Below, piece after piece: positions 8,081 through 16,571 of a stretch of DNA of 37,198 bases. The translations under genes and the position numbers were made by a program. Each line of letters opens with the position of its first letter. The stretch's first letter is position 1. This DNA comes from Flavobacterium ajazii (GTDB lineage Bacteria; Bacteroidota; Bacteroidia; Flavobacteriales; Flavobacteriaceae). The notes beneath the pieces were generated by a model. It was not told the DNA's origin. It worked only from the letters and a program-made list of their open reading frames with translations, and did no database searches. The stretch covers positions 1-37,198 of the forward strand of contig NZ_JAAEHL010000019.1 in NCBI RefSeq assembly GCF_010614725.1. The letters are read 5' to 3'.

Positions 8081-9553
8081 ATGATTCAGGAATACGATAT
8101 AGCAATTTTAGGGGGAGGGATTTCTGGCTTTTCCGTAGCATTAAGACTCCAGAATAAAGGATATAAAACAGTTGTTTTTGAAGCTCATGGGCAGTTGGGA
8201 GGATGCGCAGGATTTTTTACAAAAAGTGACTTTTCATTTGATGTTGGTGCAACTACTTTGGTAGATTTTGTAGAAGGTGGTGTTGGAGGAAATTTTTTCA
8301 GAGATATTAATTTAGAACTTCCAAAAGGAGAGTACATTGAATATATTGCCTGGCTTCCTGACAAAGAAGTCATACTTTATCGGGATTTTGAAAAATGGAA
8401 CAAAGAACGTTTGGATAAATTGGGCGCAACCGAAAAACATGTCAAATTTTGGAACCTTATGGACAAGGTAACAAAAGTATTTTGGAACGCCAGTAGAGAA
8501 AATATAAAATTGCCAATCCAAAGTCTGAAGGATTTATACATTGTAATAAAAACGATTGGGATACGAAATGTGTATTTAGTAAAGTACCTCAATGTAACAA
8601 TGCTTGATGTTCTGAAAAAATACAATTTAGAAAATGATAAACTGCTTATTGGCCTGTTGTCAATGCTGATAGAGGATACTGTTCATAGTACTATTGACAA
8701 AGCACCATTTATTAATGCTGCATTAGGGGCTACTATTCGGGGAGCTGGACTCATGAGAGCTGATGGGGGAATGAAAGGTTTTTGGAATCATTTAGCAATC
8801 CATTATTTAGAAATGGGCGGAACATTAAAAAAGGGAAATAGGGTTATAAATTTCAGTAAAGAAGAAGAAAGCTGGAATATAAAGACAAGTAAAGGAACTT
8901 TTAAGTCTAAAAAAATAATAAGTTCATTACCAGTTGATCTGACATATAAAATTGGGACTGATGCTGTAAAAAGTAAATTACATCCCTTTATAGTAAAAAA
9001 CAAAAAAGAGCATGGAAGTGCAATAGTCGTTTTTTTAGGTGTGCCTGAAATAGAAGTTTCGAATCAGGTTTATACACATCATCAGTTATTGCTTGATTAT
9101 GAGGCAAAATTAGGAAATGGGAATAATATGTTTGTATCTGTATCTGCAAAAAACGACACCCTTTCTGCTCCGGCAGGTTTTCGTTCCGTGATGTTATCTA
9201 CGCATTGTGAACTTTCTGAATGGCAAAATTTATCAGAAACAGAATATCAAATCAAAAAACACAAAATCGGACAAAAATTAGTTGAAAGTGCTAGAAAAGT
9301 ATATCCGAACTTAGGTGAAAATGCTGTTATCTACGAAATAGGAACACCGACAACATATCAAAAATTTACAAGCAGGACAGATGGGAGTGTTGGAGGATTT
9401 AAACAAACGCTTAAAAATTCAAACTTCAAGGCAATTCCACAAGATATAGGAGTAGAAAATTTTTGGCTTACAGGCGACAATACCTGGCCTGGCCTTGGAA
9501 CTGTGGCAGGATTAATTTCAGGCAGGATTGCAAGTGAATATGCTGAAAAATAA
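8081..9553 (+). CDS. FAD-dependent oxidoreductase, phytoene desaturase (CrtI/CrtD/CrtISO) superfamily (490 aa)
   Basis: Flavin enzyme of the carotenoid desaturase/isomerase superfamily. The N-terminal Rossmann motif YDIAILGGGISGFSVALRL (GGGISG at residues 11-16) is followed by VVFEAHGQLGGCAGFF, the dinucleotide-binding beta-alpha-beta and GG region. The C-terminus has the typical second FAD contact ENFWLTGDNTWPGLGTVAG before a final ISGRIASEYAEK helix. Length (490) fits CrtI, CrtD and CrtISO. No other carotenoid gene (crtB, crtY, crtZ) is nearby, so the substrate cannot be assigned; carotenoid desaturation or isomerisation is the best guess and other all-trans polyene or retinoid substrates are possible. 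The gene stands alone behind its own leader. Confidence 0.75.
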   Translation: MIQEYDIAILGGGISGFSVALRLQNKGYKTVVFEAHGQLGGCAGFFTKSDFSFDVGATTLVDFVEGGVGGNFFRDINLELPKGEYIEYIAWLPDKEVILYRDFEKWNKERLDKLGATEKHVKFWNLMDKVTKVFWNASRENIKLPIQSLKDLYIVIKTIGIRNVYLVKYLNVTMLDVLKKYNLENDKLLIGLLSMLIEDTVHSTIDKAPFINAALGATIRGAGLMRADGGMKGFWNHLAIHYLEMGGTLKKGNRVINFSKEEESWNIKTSKGTFKSKKIISSLPVDLTYKIGTDAVKSKLHPFIVKNKKEHGSAIVVFLGVPEIEVSNQVYTHHQLLLDYEAKLGNGNNMFVSVSAKNDTLSAPAGFRSVMLSTHCELSEWQNLSETEYQIKKHKIGQKLVESARKVYPNLGENAVIYEIGTPTTYQKFTSRTDGSVGGFKQTLKNSNFKAIPQDIGVENFWLTGDNTWPGLGTVAGLISGRIASEYAEK

Positions 9554-9600
9554 AACTAAAAAATATTGAATACTATTTAACAAGAAAACTAAAAAAAAAC

Positions 9601-10314
9601 ATGAAGAAAATCTTTCTACTCCTTTTAATGATCAGCAGTACTATTTATGCTCAAAATGAACAGAATAATAAACCAAAAATTAGTGCAATTGGTGTAGGAA
9701 CAGTTACAGCTTTTCCAAATGCCTGCCAAATTACGATTGCTTTCAATCATGTAAAGCCTACTTTACGAGAGGCAATTAATGAAAATCAGAAAACTACAAA
9801 TCAGGTTTTAAAAATTGTAAAAAGATATGTTGCTGATTCTTTAGATATCAAAACAAGTCTTATTGCTACAGATAAGTCAACCCGATGGGATCAAAAACTG
9901 AATAAAGAAGTTTTTGTTGGTTTTGCATCGTCGCAAAAATTAATATTTACTCTGAAGGATATCAAAAGGATGCAGGATTTTACAGAGGAATTACTCGCTA
10001 CTAAATTCAATAAAATTGAAAAAATTTCATATTTCAACACCGACGCCTTTGAATATCTAAAAAAAGCACAGGAATTAGCCGTTCTTGACGCAATTGAAAC
10101 GACAAAAAGACTGGCAAAAACCAGTGAAATAAAAACAGGTGGAATAATTTATATGCAGTCAAACAAAAGTCCTAACGATAATTCAGGAAACAGAGTTGAA
10201 ACTTATCAATTTGAGTCTTACGGAAAAGGAATGGGCGGAAGAGGCGTAAGTTCAAGTGGCGAATTAATAAATTATGTTGTTTCAGTAACTATGTATACAG
10301 AAATAATTCAGTAA
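9601..10314 (+). CDS. SIMPL (DUF541) domain protein, periplasmic (237 aa)
   Basis: The N-terminus MKKIFLLLLMISSTIYAQ is a signal peptide with an AQ cleavage site. The mature part opens with PKISAIGVGTVTAFPNACQITIAF, which is the SIMPL/DUF541 entry pattern (xIxVxGxGxVxxxPDxAxIxxxV). It contains an NENQKTTNQVLKIVKRY helix and ends with LINYVVSVTMYTEI. Members such as E. coli YggE are periplasmic or outer-membrane associated and linked to oxidative-stress tolerance. Specific function is unknown. It lies 47 bases after the flavoprotein gene and may be cotranscribed with it. Confidence 0.8.
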   Translation: MKKIFLLLLMISSTIYAQNEQNNKPKISAIGVGTVTAFPNACQITIAFNHVKPTLREAINENQKTTNQVLKIVKRYVADSLDIKTSLIATDKSTRWDQKLNKEVFVGFASSQKLIFTLKDIKRMQDFTEELLATKFNKIEKISYFNTDAFEYLKKAQELAVLDAIETTKRLAKTSEIKTGGIIYMQSNKSPNDNSGNRVETYQFESYGKGMGGRGVSSSGELINYVVSVTMYTEIIQ

Positions 10315-10435
10315 TGGTACGTAATAGCCGATTTCTACATTGAAGACATAATATTTTATCCAAATATTTATAAAATAGACACAAAAATGGGCGGTATAAT
10401 TAAATACTAATTATTGAATATTTGAAATCAAACAA

Positions 10436-11218
10436 ATGAATAAAAAAAATCAAGCGAATTTTGTTAAACCAAAACAGAATTCTGAAATGCGAAAAATCTT
10501 TTACAGAAAACTTTTTTATATCGGACTTTGTATAATTCCGATAACGTTATTTGCTGATAATAAAGGAATATTCAGACTAGTTCCATTGCCGTTTTTTTTA
10601 TTCGGGATGTACCAGCTTATGCAAATTGTGGCACTTTCCCAGATTATTATTGACGATTTTTTCCCGCCAAAAAATTCGTTCGAAAAAATAACCAAACCAT
10701 TTGATAAATTCGTTTATTATTTCTCATCGACGCTTTTTTTTATAAGTCTTCTTTGCCTGATTTTTGAGATTACAAACTTTGATAACACAATAAACGGAAC
10801 ACGTCTTTTTTGGACTGCAGGTTTTGTTGGTATTCTGATTGCTATTTTGCTGACAGCAGTTTTAAAAATTAAATTCCCAAGTGTTTATTATGAAAGCAAA
10901 AGAAGATATGTGGTTCATTTTGGGCTTTTCGTAGGCTTCTTTTTACTTTCGGCTGCAGTAGCGGGTTTTGTTAATCATCATTATGCAGATTCTGATAAAA
11001 TATATAAAAGATTCACTATCATAAGTAAAGGAATCAGCGGTGGTCGTTCAAAAGAATATTATATACATCTGATTTTTGAAAATAATAATGAAGAAAGATT
11101 TTCTATTGGAAAAAATAAGTATAATAATTTTGAAGAAGATGAAGAAATAGAACTTTGCCTTCTTAAAGGCAGATTAGGATTTGACTACGTGACAGAATTC
11201 AATAAAATTAGCAAATAA
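10436..11218 (+). CDS. Hypothetical multi-pass membrane protein (260 aa)
   Basis: I do not recognise a family. Five hydrophobic segments are visible at residues ~26-41, ~49-70, ~93-113, ~125-145 and ~160-184. They are preceded by a Lys/Gln/Asn-rich cytoplasmic start and followed by a ~70-residue soluble C-terminal domain (from RFTIISKGISGGRSKEYYIH) that looks beta-rich. The arrangement suggests an inner-membrane protein with a small C-terminal sensing or binding domain. The 121-base gap before it and the ~100-base gap after it suggest it is transcribed on its own. Confidence 0.6.
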   Translation: MNKKNQANFVKPKQNSEMRKIFYRKLFYIGLCIIPITLFADNKGIFRLVPLPFFLFGMYQLMQIVALSQIIIDDFFPPKNSFEKITKPFDKFVYYFSSTLFFISLLCLIFEITNFDNTINGTRLFWTAGFVGILIAILLTAVLKIKFPSVYYESKRRYVVHFGLFVGFFLLSAAVAGFVNHHYADSDKIYKRFTIISKGISGGRSKEYYIHLIFENNNEERFSIGKNKYNNFEEDEEIELCLLKGRLGFDYVTEFNKISK

Positions 11219-11319
11219 GAAATATTATATAGTCCTAAAACAATATAACGATCTTGTATTATTTTAAAACGGCACAGATTATTCAAATCACTAATTTTAC
11301 TATCCTAAACTGTAACATC

Positions 11320-11718
11320 ATGGAAACAAGGTTTATTTGGGCAAATTTGGTCTCAGGAGATTTAGAGAAAACAGCAGCTTTTTATACTGCACTTGGTTTT
11401 GAACGAAATGATAATAGTGAAAACAAAGAAATGGCTAGCTTTTCTTTTGGGCAAAGTAATTTCATTATAAATTTCTTTACAGAAGAACGATTGTCTAAAC
11501 CGATGAATGGAGGCCTTTCGATTTCAAAAAATACCAATGAAATTATATTTTCCTTATCGGCAGATAGTCGGGAGGATGTTGATAAATGGGTAGAAAAAGT
11601 AAAATATGCTAAGGGAACCATTTTTTCAGAACCACAAAATTTTGAAAAGGGATATACTTTTGGTTTTGCTGATCCTGACAATCATAAATTCAATGTATTG
11701 TATTGGCCGGGTATGTAA
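11320..11718 (+). CDS. VOC (glyoxalase/bleomycin resistance-type) protein (132 aa)
   Basis: Small vicinal-oxygen-chelate fold protein. METRFIWANLVSGDLEKTAAFYTALGFE is the classic first beta-alpha-beta of a VOC repeat, and GYTFGFADPDNHKFNVLYWPG is the characteristic end of the second. I place the start at the ATG at 11320. An upstream TTG at 11254 would add 22 residues with no counterpart in the family, and 132 residues is the normal length. Such proteins are often uncharacterised dioxygenase-like or antibiotic-binding enzymes, so the substrate cannot be read from the sequence. The GNAT gene follows 50 bases on. Confidence 0.8.
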   Translation: METRFIWANLVSGDLEKTAAFYTALGFERNDNSENKEMASFSFGQSNFIINFFTEERLSKPMNGGLSISKNTNEIIFSLSADSREDVDKWVEKVKYAKGTIFSEPQNFEKGYTFGFADPDNHKFNVLYWPGM

Positions 11719-11768
11719 AAGCAAAAAGATGAATGAAACGAACACTATTTTAAAATTAGGAAAACAAT

Positions 11769-12230
11769 ATGAACTTTCAGATCTCAAAAGCTAGTGAAGC
11801 CGATTTAAAAGCAATTCTTGAGCTTCAAAAAGAATGTTATAAGACTGAAGCCGAATTGCATAAGGAATACAGCATTCCGCCTTTAACACAGACTTTTGAA
11901 TCGATTAATGAAGATTTCAAACAAGGAACATTATTTCTAAAAGGAATAGTTGACGGACAATTGGTAGCCTCAGTCCGTGGACAAATAAAAGAGGGTTCTG
12001 CTTATATTGGACGACTTATCGTAAAACCTGAATTCCAGAATAATAAATTCGGACAGACCCTTATGAAAGAAATAGAGAGTCAGTTTGAAAACTGCAATCG
12101 TTATGAATTATTTACAGGCTTTAAAAGCGAAAAGAATTTGAATTTCTATCAAAAATTAGGTTATAAAGAATTTAAAATACAATTTATAAACGATAATCTG
12201 ACTTTGGTTTATCTGGAAAAATTGTATTAG
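11769..12230 (+). CDS. GNAT family N-acetyltransferase (153 aa)
   Basis: GCN5-type acetyltransferase using acetyl-CoA. The N-terminal ISKASEADLKAILELQKECY, the central strand AYIGRLIVKPEFQNNKFGQTLM (the V-x-P-x-x-Q-x-x-x-x-G-x-x-L version of motif A) and the late YELFTGFKSEKNLNFYQKLGYKEF (motif B, NxxFYxKxGY) are all present, and length is typical. The substrate is unknown. A 21-codon frame (11729-11794) overlaps its start in another frame and could couple translation, but I see no evidence that it is a gene. Confidence 0.85.
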   Translation: MNFQISKASEADLKAILELQKECYKTEAELHKEYSIPPLTQTFESINEDFKQGTLFLKGIVDGQLVASVRGQIKEGSAYIGRLIVKPEFQNNKFGQTLMKEIESQFENCNRYELFTGFKSEKNLNFYQKLGYKEFKIQFINDNLTLVYLEKLY

Positions 12231-12275
12231 GCATTCAAATGAATAATCAAACTTATAAAAAACTGTTTAAATATC

Positions 12276-13085
12276 ATGGCAATAAACTTATACCAGATTG
12301 ATGACAAAACAATAATGACTGCACCTCAAAGGCAGTATAAATTTGTGCTGCTTTACTGTAAAAAGGGACTGGTGAAGGTTGATATTGATAATCAGGTTTA
12401 TGAAATTAAAGAGCGTCAATTTTTAACGATTACTCCAAAACAATTTTATCAGTTTCTGGAGATTGAAAATTGCGAAGGATATGTACTGGAATTTACTTAT
12501 GACTTTTTTTGTAAAGATGATAAAGCCGTTGAATTAATTTACCACAATGGTTTATACTGCCATTTTGGGCTTAATGAACTTATAAATATTCCGGATACAG
12601 AGAGTTTCAATAAAGTCGAAAACTATTTCAGATCGATTCAGAATGAACTCATGGCTAAAGATTTTGAATATGAAACAAGTCTTCATTCTGTTTTGAAATT
12701 ATTGATTATAGAAGTGAGTAGATACAAGATTTTTCAGCAACAGCGGGCACTTTACAAACCGGATGCGCTTTTTTTACAATTTCTGAATCTGGTAAGAGAC
12801 AGTTTTGAAAAACGCCTAACAGTAAAAGAATATGCTGTTCAACTGAATATTACAGAGCAGAAACTAAATGAACTTACTAAAAAAAACACAGGCGAAACCA
12901 CTCAACAGCTTATAAATGATTTAATTATTTTAGAAGCAAAACGTCTTTTTAATTACGAGAATTTAAATGTAAAACAAGTAGCCTACCAATTAGGTTTTGA
13001 TGACAATCATTATTTCTCCAGATTTTTTAAAAAACAAACCGCAACACGCGCAAAAGATCATTTACGGACTTTATTACCGGATTAA
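12276..13085 (+). CDS. AraC family transcriptional regulator (269 aa)
   Basis: Cupin-type N-terminal sensing domain (~1-150, LLYCKKGLVKVDIDNQVYEIKERQFLTITP) followed by a C-terminal double helix-turn-helix (~165-265). The second HTH reads NLNVKQVAYQLGFDDNHYFSRFFKKQ, the diagnostic AraC/XylS pattern (xxVAxxxGFxxxxYFxRxFKK). It lies directly upstream of, and on the same strand as, the AhpD-like/GNAT/DoxX operon. The 87-base gap between them carries three TGTC motifs 21 bp apart, so it very likely controls that operon. The inducer is unknown. Confidence 0.88.
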   Translation: MAINLYQIDDKTIMTAPQRQYKFVLLYCKKGLVKVDIDNQVYEIKERQFLTITPKQFYQFLEIENCEGYVLEFTYDFFCKDDKAVELIYHNGLYCHFGLNELINIPDTESFNKVENYFRSIQNELMAKDFEYETSLHSVLKLLIIEVSRYKIFQQQRALYKPDALFLQFLNLVRDSFEKRLTVKEYAVQLNITEQKLNELTKKNTGETTQQLINDLIILEAKRLFNYENLNVKQVAYQLGFDDNHYFSRFFKKQTATRAKDHLRTLLPD

Positions 13086-13087
13086 GA

Positions 13088-13146
13088 TTGTCCAACATTT
13101 TCAGGGATTTGTCCATTTTCTGCCCTTTGCTGTCATTTTATTTTTG
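13088..13146 (+). promoter_or_regulatory. Probable AraC-regulator binding sites and promoter of AhpD/GNAT/DoxX operon
   Basis: TGTC occurs at 13089-13092, 13110-13113 and 13131-13134, exactly 21 bp (two helical turns) apart each time. The first two are within identical TTGTCCA heptamers (13088-13094 and 13109-13115), and all three are followed by A/T-rich sequence ending in ATTTT. A -7-type box TATTTTTG (TAnnTTTG) at 13139-13146 abuts the third site, 26 bases before the ATG at 13173. This spacing fits an activator docking next to the promoter. The assignment to the neighbouring AraC protein is inferred. Confidence 0.55.
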
Positions 13147-13172
13147 CATCTAATATTTTAAAAATAATTACT

Positions 13173-13613
13173 ATGCAAACCCAAAGAATTGACATCGCAA
13201 AGGAAACTCCCGGAGCTTACCAGTCACTTATAGAACTGGATAGGTATGTTTCTGAAACCAATTTATCAAAATCACTTTATCACTTAATTAAAGTAAGGGC
13301 ATCACTGATTAATGGGTGTGCTTTATGTATTCAGTCACACAGCAAAGATGCTTTGGCTGATGGCGAATCAACGAAAAAACTTTTAGCCTTAAGTGCCTGG
13401 GAAGATTCCCCGTACTTTTCAGAAGAGGAAAAAGCAGTATTGGCTTTAACAGATGAAACGACTTTGATTTCTAAAAATGGTGTTTCCAATGAAATTTTTG
13501 ATAATGCCATTAAGGTTTTAGGCAAAGAAAAAGTTTCGCATTCTATTATGGCTATTGCCTGCATCAATGCATGGAATAGAATCGGCAGAGCTACTTTATT
13601 AATTCCTGAATAA
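13173..13613 (+). CDS. Carboxymuconolactone decarboxylase/AhpD-like protein (146 aa)
   Basis: Member of the AhpD-like alkylhydroperoxidase/CMD family. The active-site motif is intact: NGCALCIQSHSKDA gives Cys49-x-x-Cys52-x-x-x-His56, as in peroxidase-type members. The preceding helix SLYHLIKVRASLINGC and the following ALSAWEDSPYFSEEEKAVLALTDETT match the family layout, and length (146) is typical. Expected role: thiol-dependent peroxidase or disulfide reductase in oxidative or electrophile stress. First gene of a three-gene run behind AraC-type sites; the GNAT gene follows after 6 bases. Confidence 0.88.
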   Translation: MQTQRIDIAKETPGAYQSLIELDRYVSETNLSKSLYHLIKVRASLINGCALCIQSHSKDALADGESTKKLLALSAWEDSPYFSEEEKAVLALTDETTLISKNGVSNEIFDNAIKVLGKEKVSHSIMAIACINAWNRIGRATLLIPE

Positions 13614-13619
13614 TTTGTT

Positions 13620-14042
13620 ATGGCTGAAATAAAAATTGCAGTTACAAACAAAGACATAGCTTCCTGTTGGGAGGCTATGTTTCTTTTACGACCAATGCTT
13701 AAAGAAGAAGACTTCATCAAAAAAATAAAGAAAATGCAAGAGGAAGGTTACACTCTCCTCTACATTTTAGAAAATGACAAAACCATTGCGGTTGCAGGCT
13801 ATCGTTTTTTTACCATGCTGTACTGTGGCAAAATGTTGTATATTGATGATCTGTCGACACTGGAAAATTACAGAGGAAAAGGTTACGCAACTATACTGCT
13901 TAATTACATTTATGATATTGCAAAACAGGAAAAGTGCAGTTCTTTACAATTAGACAGCGGTTATACACGAACCGGCGCACACAAACTTTATTATAAGGAA
14001 GATTTTATAATTAATGCATTTCATTTTAATAAACAATTATGA
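13620..14042 (+). CDS. GNAT family N-acetyltransferase (140 aa)
   Basis: Compact GCN5-type acetyltransferase. The visible core is MLYIDDLSTLENYRGKGYATILLNYIYDIAKQEK, where RGKGYAT is the acetyl-CoA pyrophosphate loop (R-x-x-G-x-G/A), followed by LQLDSGYTRTGAHKLYYKEDF (motif B). The start MAEIKIAVTNKDIASCWEAMFLLRP fits the first helix. The last codons overlap the next gene by ATGA (14039-14042), so the two are translationally coupled. The substrate is unknown. The position between an AhpD-like and a DoxX gene suggests a detoxification operon. Confidence 0.85.
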   Translation: MAEIKIAVTNKDIASCWEAMFLLRPMLKEEDFIKKIKKMQEEGYTLLYILENDKTIAVAGYRFFTMLYCGKMLYIDDLSTLENYRGKGYATILLNYIYDIAKQEKCSSLQLDSGYTRTGAHKLYYKEDFIINAFHFNKQL

Positions 14043-14449
14043 AAATATTACAAATTACAATCATTGAATGGTTTCTGAGATTATCATTAAGCGCCGGATT
14101 TTTATCAGCCGTTGCAGATCGTTTGGGATTTTGGCCGAAAGAAGTTTCTGTCTGGGGAGACTGGGAAAACTTTCTGGAGTATACAAAAACATTAAATCCG
14201 TTCATTCCCGTTGAAATGATTCCGGCTATTGGATTTGTTGCAACTTTCTTAGAAGTTGTATTTGCGGTCTTACTGCTAACAAATTTTAAAACTCAGTTAA
14301 TTGCGAGAGGAAGTGGGGTTTTATTATTGCTTTTTGGCTTGTCTATGGCATTTTCAACAGGTTTGAAAGCGCCTCTTGACTATTCTGTTTTTTGTGCTTC
14401 AGCAGCTGCGTTTTCCCTAAGCCAATTTGTACTAATTGAAAAAAAATAA
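14039..14449 (+). CDS. DoxX/MauE-like membrane protein (136 aa)
   Basis: Four-helix integral membrane protein of DoxX type. Hydrophobic segments are visible at ~10-25, ~60-82, ~88-106 and ~112-130. Features are the early LSLSAGFLSAVADRLGFWP motif, a PFIPVEMIPAIGFVATFLEVVFAVLLL helix and a small C-terminal helix. DoxX-like proteins are often coupled to quinone or thiol redox and stress responses. Starts inside the GNAT stop codon (ATGA overlap) and closes the AraC-linked operon. Confidence 0.75.
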   Translation: MKILQITIIEWFLRLSLSAGFLSAVADRLGFWPKEVSVWGDWENFLEYTKTLNPFIPVEMIPAIGFVATFLEVVFAVLLLTNFKTQLIARGSGVLLLLFGLSMAFSTGLKAPLDYSVFCASAAAFSLSQFVLIEKK

Positions 14450-14485
14450 AGCCAGACAAATTAAAAAAACAAAAACAACACTTAT

Positions 14486-14544
14486 GGGTTTGGTAAAATA
14501 AACTGACTCACCATTCAGGCTTCAAAACGTATTTTACCAATCCC
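14486..14544. repeat. 15-bp inverted repeat between DoxX and SnoaL-like genes
   Basis: GGGTTTGGTAAAATA (14486-14500) and TATTTTACCAATCCC (14530-14544) are complementary at 14 of 15 positions, with a 29-base loop. There is no T run behind it, so it is an atypical terminator. It might end the upstream operon or be a binding site. The rest of the 183-base gap shows only A/T-rich sequence. Confidence 0.6.
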
Positions 14545-14632
14545 AACATTTTTACTATTTAAGTTTTGGATGTATTATTTAATCATAAACAGTTAAATTT
14601 CATAACTTAGATTTCTTTTAAAGCGATATACC

Positions 14633-15001
14633 ATGGCTAAGAAATCTATAGTCCGAAACTTTCTAAAGCTTGCTGCTACAGGGCATTCTCACGAAGCATT
14701 TCAACTGTATGTCAGCAAAAATTTCAAACATCATAATGCTTATTTTAAAGGAGACGCAGACACGCTGATGCTGGCTATGGAAGAATCGGCAAAAACAAAT
14801 CCAAATAAAATCTTAACCATTCAGCATATTTTAGAAGACGGGAATTTAGTTGCAGTTCATTCGCATGTTAGACAAAATTCAACAGATTTGGGTGCAGCAG
14901 TTGTTCACATTTTTCGATTTGAATCAGATAAAATTGTAGAACTTTGGGATTTGGGACAGCCCATTCCCAACAAAATAATTAATGAAAATGGAATGTTTTA
15001 A
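14633..15001 (+). CDS. SnoaL-like / NTF2-fold protein (122 aa)
   Basis: Small cone-shaped NTF2-like protein of the SnoaL type. It has VRNFLKLAATGHSHEAFQLYVSKNFKHHNAYFKGD (opening helices and the YVxxNFxxHN strand), a middle ILEDGNLVAVHSHVRQN strand and the end VVHIFRFESDKIVELWDLGQPIP, which is the family's common FRxxxGKIxExWD signature. It may be a hydrolase, isomerase or binding protein; substrate unknown. First of three closely spaced genes (gaps of 11 and 7 bases). Confidence 0.82.
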   Translation: MAKKSIVRNFLKLAATGHSHEAFQLYVSKNFKHHNAYFKGDADTLMLAMEESAKTNPNKILTIQHILEDGNLVAVHSHVRQNSTDLGAAVVHIFRFESDKIVELWDLGQPIPNKIINENGMF

Positions 15002-15012
15002 ACTAATTCAAA

Positions 15013-15435
15013 ATGGCTAAAAATAAAACTACAGAAACGGAAAGCAGTGTTATTGATTATATTGATGCTGTTGCTGAGGAAGTAAAAAGAAAAGATGCTT
15101 TTGAACTTCTAAAAATAATCCGTGAAGTTACCGGTTTTGAACCTAGAATGTGGGGTGCAAGTATCATCGGTTTTGGAAATTATCATTATAAGTACGAAAG
15201 TGGACACGAAGGTGATGCTCCCTTAGTTGGTTTTTCTCCCAGAAAAGATGCTATTTCACTTTATCTGTCTTCTTCTTTTGAAAACAAGGAGGAACTGCTT
15301 TCGAAATTCGGAAAACATAAGGCAGGAAAAGGCTGCATATACATCAAAAAACTGGCAGATATCAATAATGATATTCTGAAACAAATGATTTCAGAATCAG
15401 TAAAAGAATTGCAAAAATTATATCCTTCTAACTAA
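15013..15435 (+). CDS. DUF1801 domain protein (140 aa)
   Basis: DUF1801 family protein: after a charged start, VIDYIDAVAEEVKRKDAFELLKIIREVTGFEPRMWGASIIGFGNYHYKY contains the conserved helix and W-G-x-x-I-x-G-F-G strand, and then LVGFSPRKDAISLYLSS gives the GFSPRK motif seen in this subgroup. Length is normal. The biochemical function of DUF1801 proteins is not established. It is located between the SnoaL-like and MBL-fold genes in a tight operon. Confidence 0.85.
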   Translation: MAKNKTTETESSVIDYIDAVAEEVKRKDAFELLKIIREVTGFEPRMWGASIIGFGNYHYKYESGHEGDAPLVGFSPRKDAISLYLSSSFENKEELLSKFGKHKAGKGCIYIKKLADINNDILKQMISESVKELQKLYPSN

Positions 15436-15442
15436 AAAAATA

Positions 15443-16540
15443 ATGATCCTTACATTACTAATCCTTTTACTGGCGGTTATTTTATACTTTTTATTTCATC
15501 CCAGATTCGGAAAAAAACCTTCCCGAGAACGACTGGCTTTAATACAAAAATCACCCCAATACAAAAACGGAAAATTCGAAAATGAAAACTTCACTCCGGA
15601 ACTGGCTGAAGGTTATGGTTATTATGATGTTTTAACTGAATTTTTATTTAAGAAGGTTGACCGAAAAATCCCAACTGATATTATCCCTTCCATAAAAACG
15701 AATTTAAAAGAACTTCCTTCGCATGAGGATGTTTTAGTTTGGTTTGGGCATTCGTCTTATTATATTCAGCTTGAGGGGAAACGTTTTTTAATTGATCCTG
15801 TTTTAAGCGGAAACGCTTCTCCTGTTTACGGAACTACAAAAGCTTTTAAAGGAACTGATATTTATACCTATGATGATATTCCTGAAATTGATTATTTGCT
15901 CATAACGCATGACCATTATGATCATTTAGATTATAAAACTATAATAGAACTGAAGCCCAAAATAAAAAAAGTAATCACGGCACTTGGCGTTGGTTCACAT
16001 TTTGAATTTTGGGGTTTTCCGGTAGAAAATATTATCGAAAAAGACTGGCACGAAAAAGTAACATTAGATCAAAATCTAACACTTTATACTGCTCCATCGA
16101 GACATTTTTCCGGCAGAAGCATCAAGCGCTGTAATACACTTTGGACTTCTTTTATTTTAGAAACCAAAGATTTCAAAATGTATTTGGGTGGCGACAGTGG
16201 TTACGATACCCACTTTACAGCAATTAGTGACAAATTTGGTCCTTTTGATATTGCACTTATTGATAATGGACAATATAATCCGGCATGGAAATACATTCAC
16301 AATTTGCCGGAAGATGTAATAAGAGCGATGAAAGACTTAAAAGCAAAAAGAGTCTTTCCTGTACATAATTCAAAATTTCCATTGTCTCTTCATTCCTGGG
16401 ACGAACCTTTGATCAAAGTAAGTGAATTAAATGCTGCATCAGAAAATCCGATTCCGTTGATTACACCGATGATTGGAGAATTAGTAGAACTGAAAAATGA
16501 CAAGCAGGAGTTTAAACAATGGTGGAAAGGAGTGAAATAG
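15443..16540 (+). CDS. MBL-fold metallo-hydrolase, NAPE-PLD/UlaG-like (365 aa)
   Basis: Metallo-beta-lactamase-fold hydrolase anchored by one N-terminal membrane helix (residues ~1-18, MILTLLILLLAVILYFLF). The metal motif is complete: HDHYDHLD at residues 156-163, with later metal ligands probably in APSRHFSGR, GGDSGYDTHF and VFPVHNSKF. The sequence VLVWFGHSSYYIQLEGKRFLIDPVL before it is typical of the NAPE-PLD-like/UlaG-like branch, which includes phosphodiesterases and lactonases. Substrate unknown. It closes the SnoaL-DUF1801-MBL operon. Confidence 0.85.
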   Translation: MILTLLILLLAVILYFLFHPRFGKKPSRERLALIQKSPQYKNGKFENENFTPELAEGYGYYDVLTEFLFKKVDRKIPTDIIPSIKTNLKELPSHEDVLVWFGHSSYYIQLEGKRFLIDPVLSGNASPVYGTTKAFKGTDIYTYDDIPEIDYLLITHDHYDHLDYKTIIELKPKIKKVITALGVGSHFEFWGFPVENIIEKDWHEKVTLDQNLTLYTAPSRHFSGRSIKRCNTLWTSFILETKDFKMYLGGDSGYDTHFTAISDKFGPFDIALIDNGQYNPAWKYIHNLPEDVIRAMKDLKAKRVFPVHNSKFPLSLHSWDEPLIKVSELNAASENPIPLITPMIGELVELKNDKQEFKQWWKGVK

Positions 16541-16571
16541 TAATTTTGTGAAATGTGAAACGTCCAGTTTT

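Noticed and set aside
11254..11319. Upstream TTG start for the VOC gene
   Set aside because: The added 22 residues have no VOC counterpart, and the ATG at 11320 gives the normal family length.
11729..11794. 21-codon frame beginning MNETNTILKLGKQ overlapping the GNAT start
   Set aside because: Too short, no recognised family, and the GNAT gene has its own normal start. It might couple translation, but nothing shows it.
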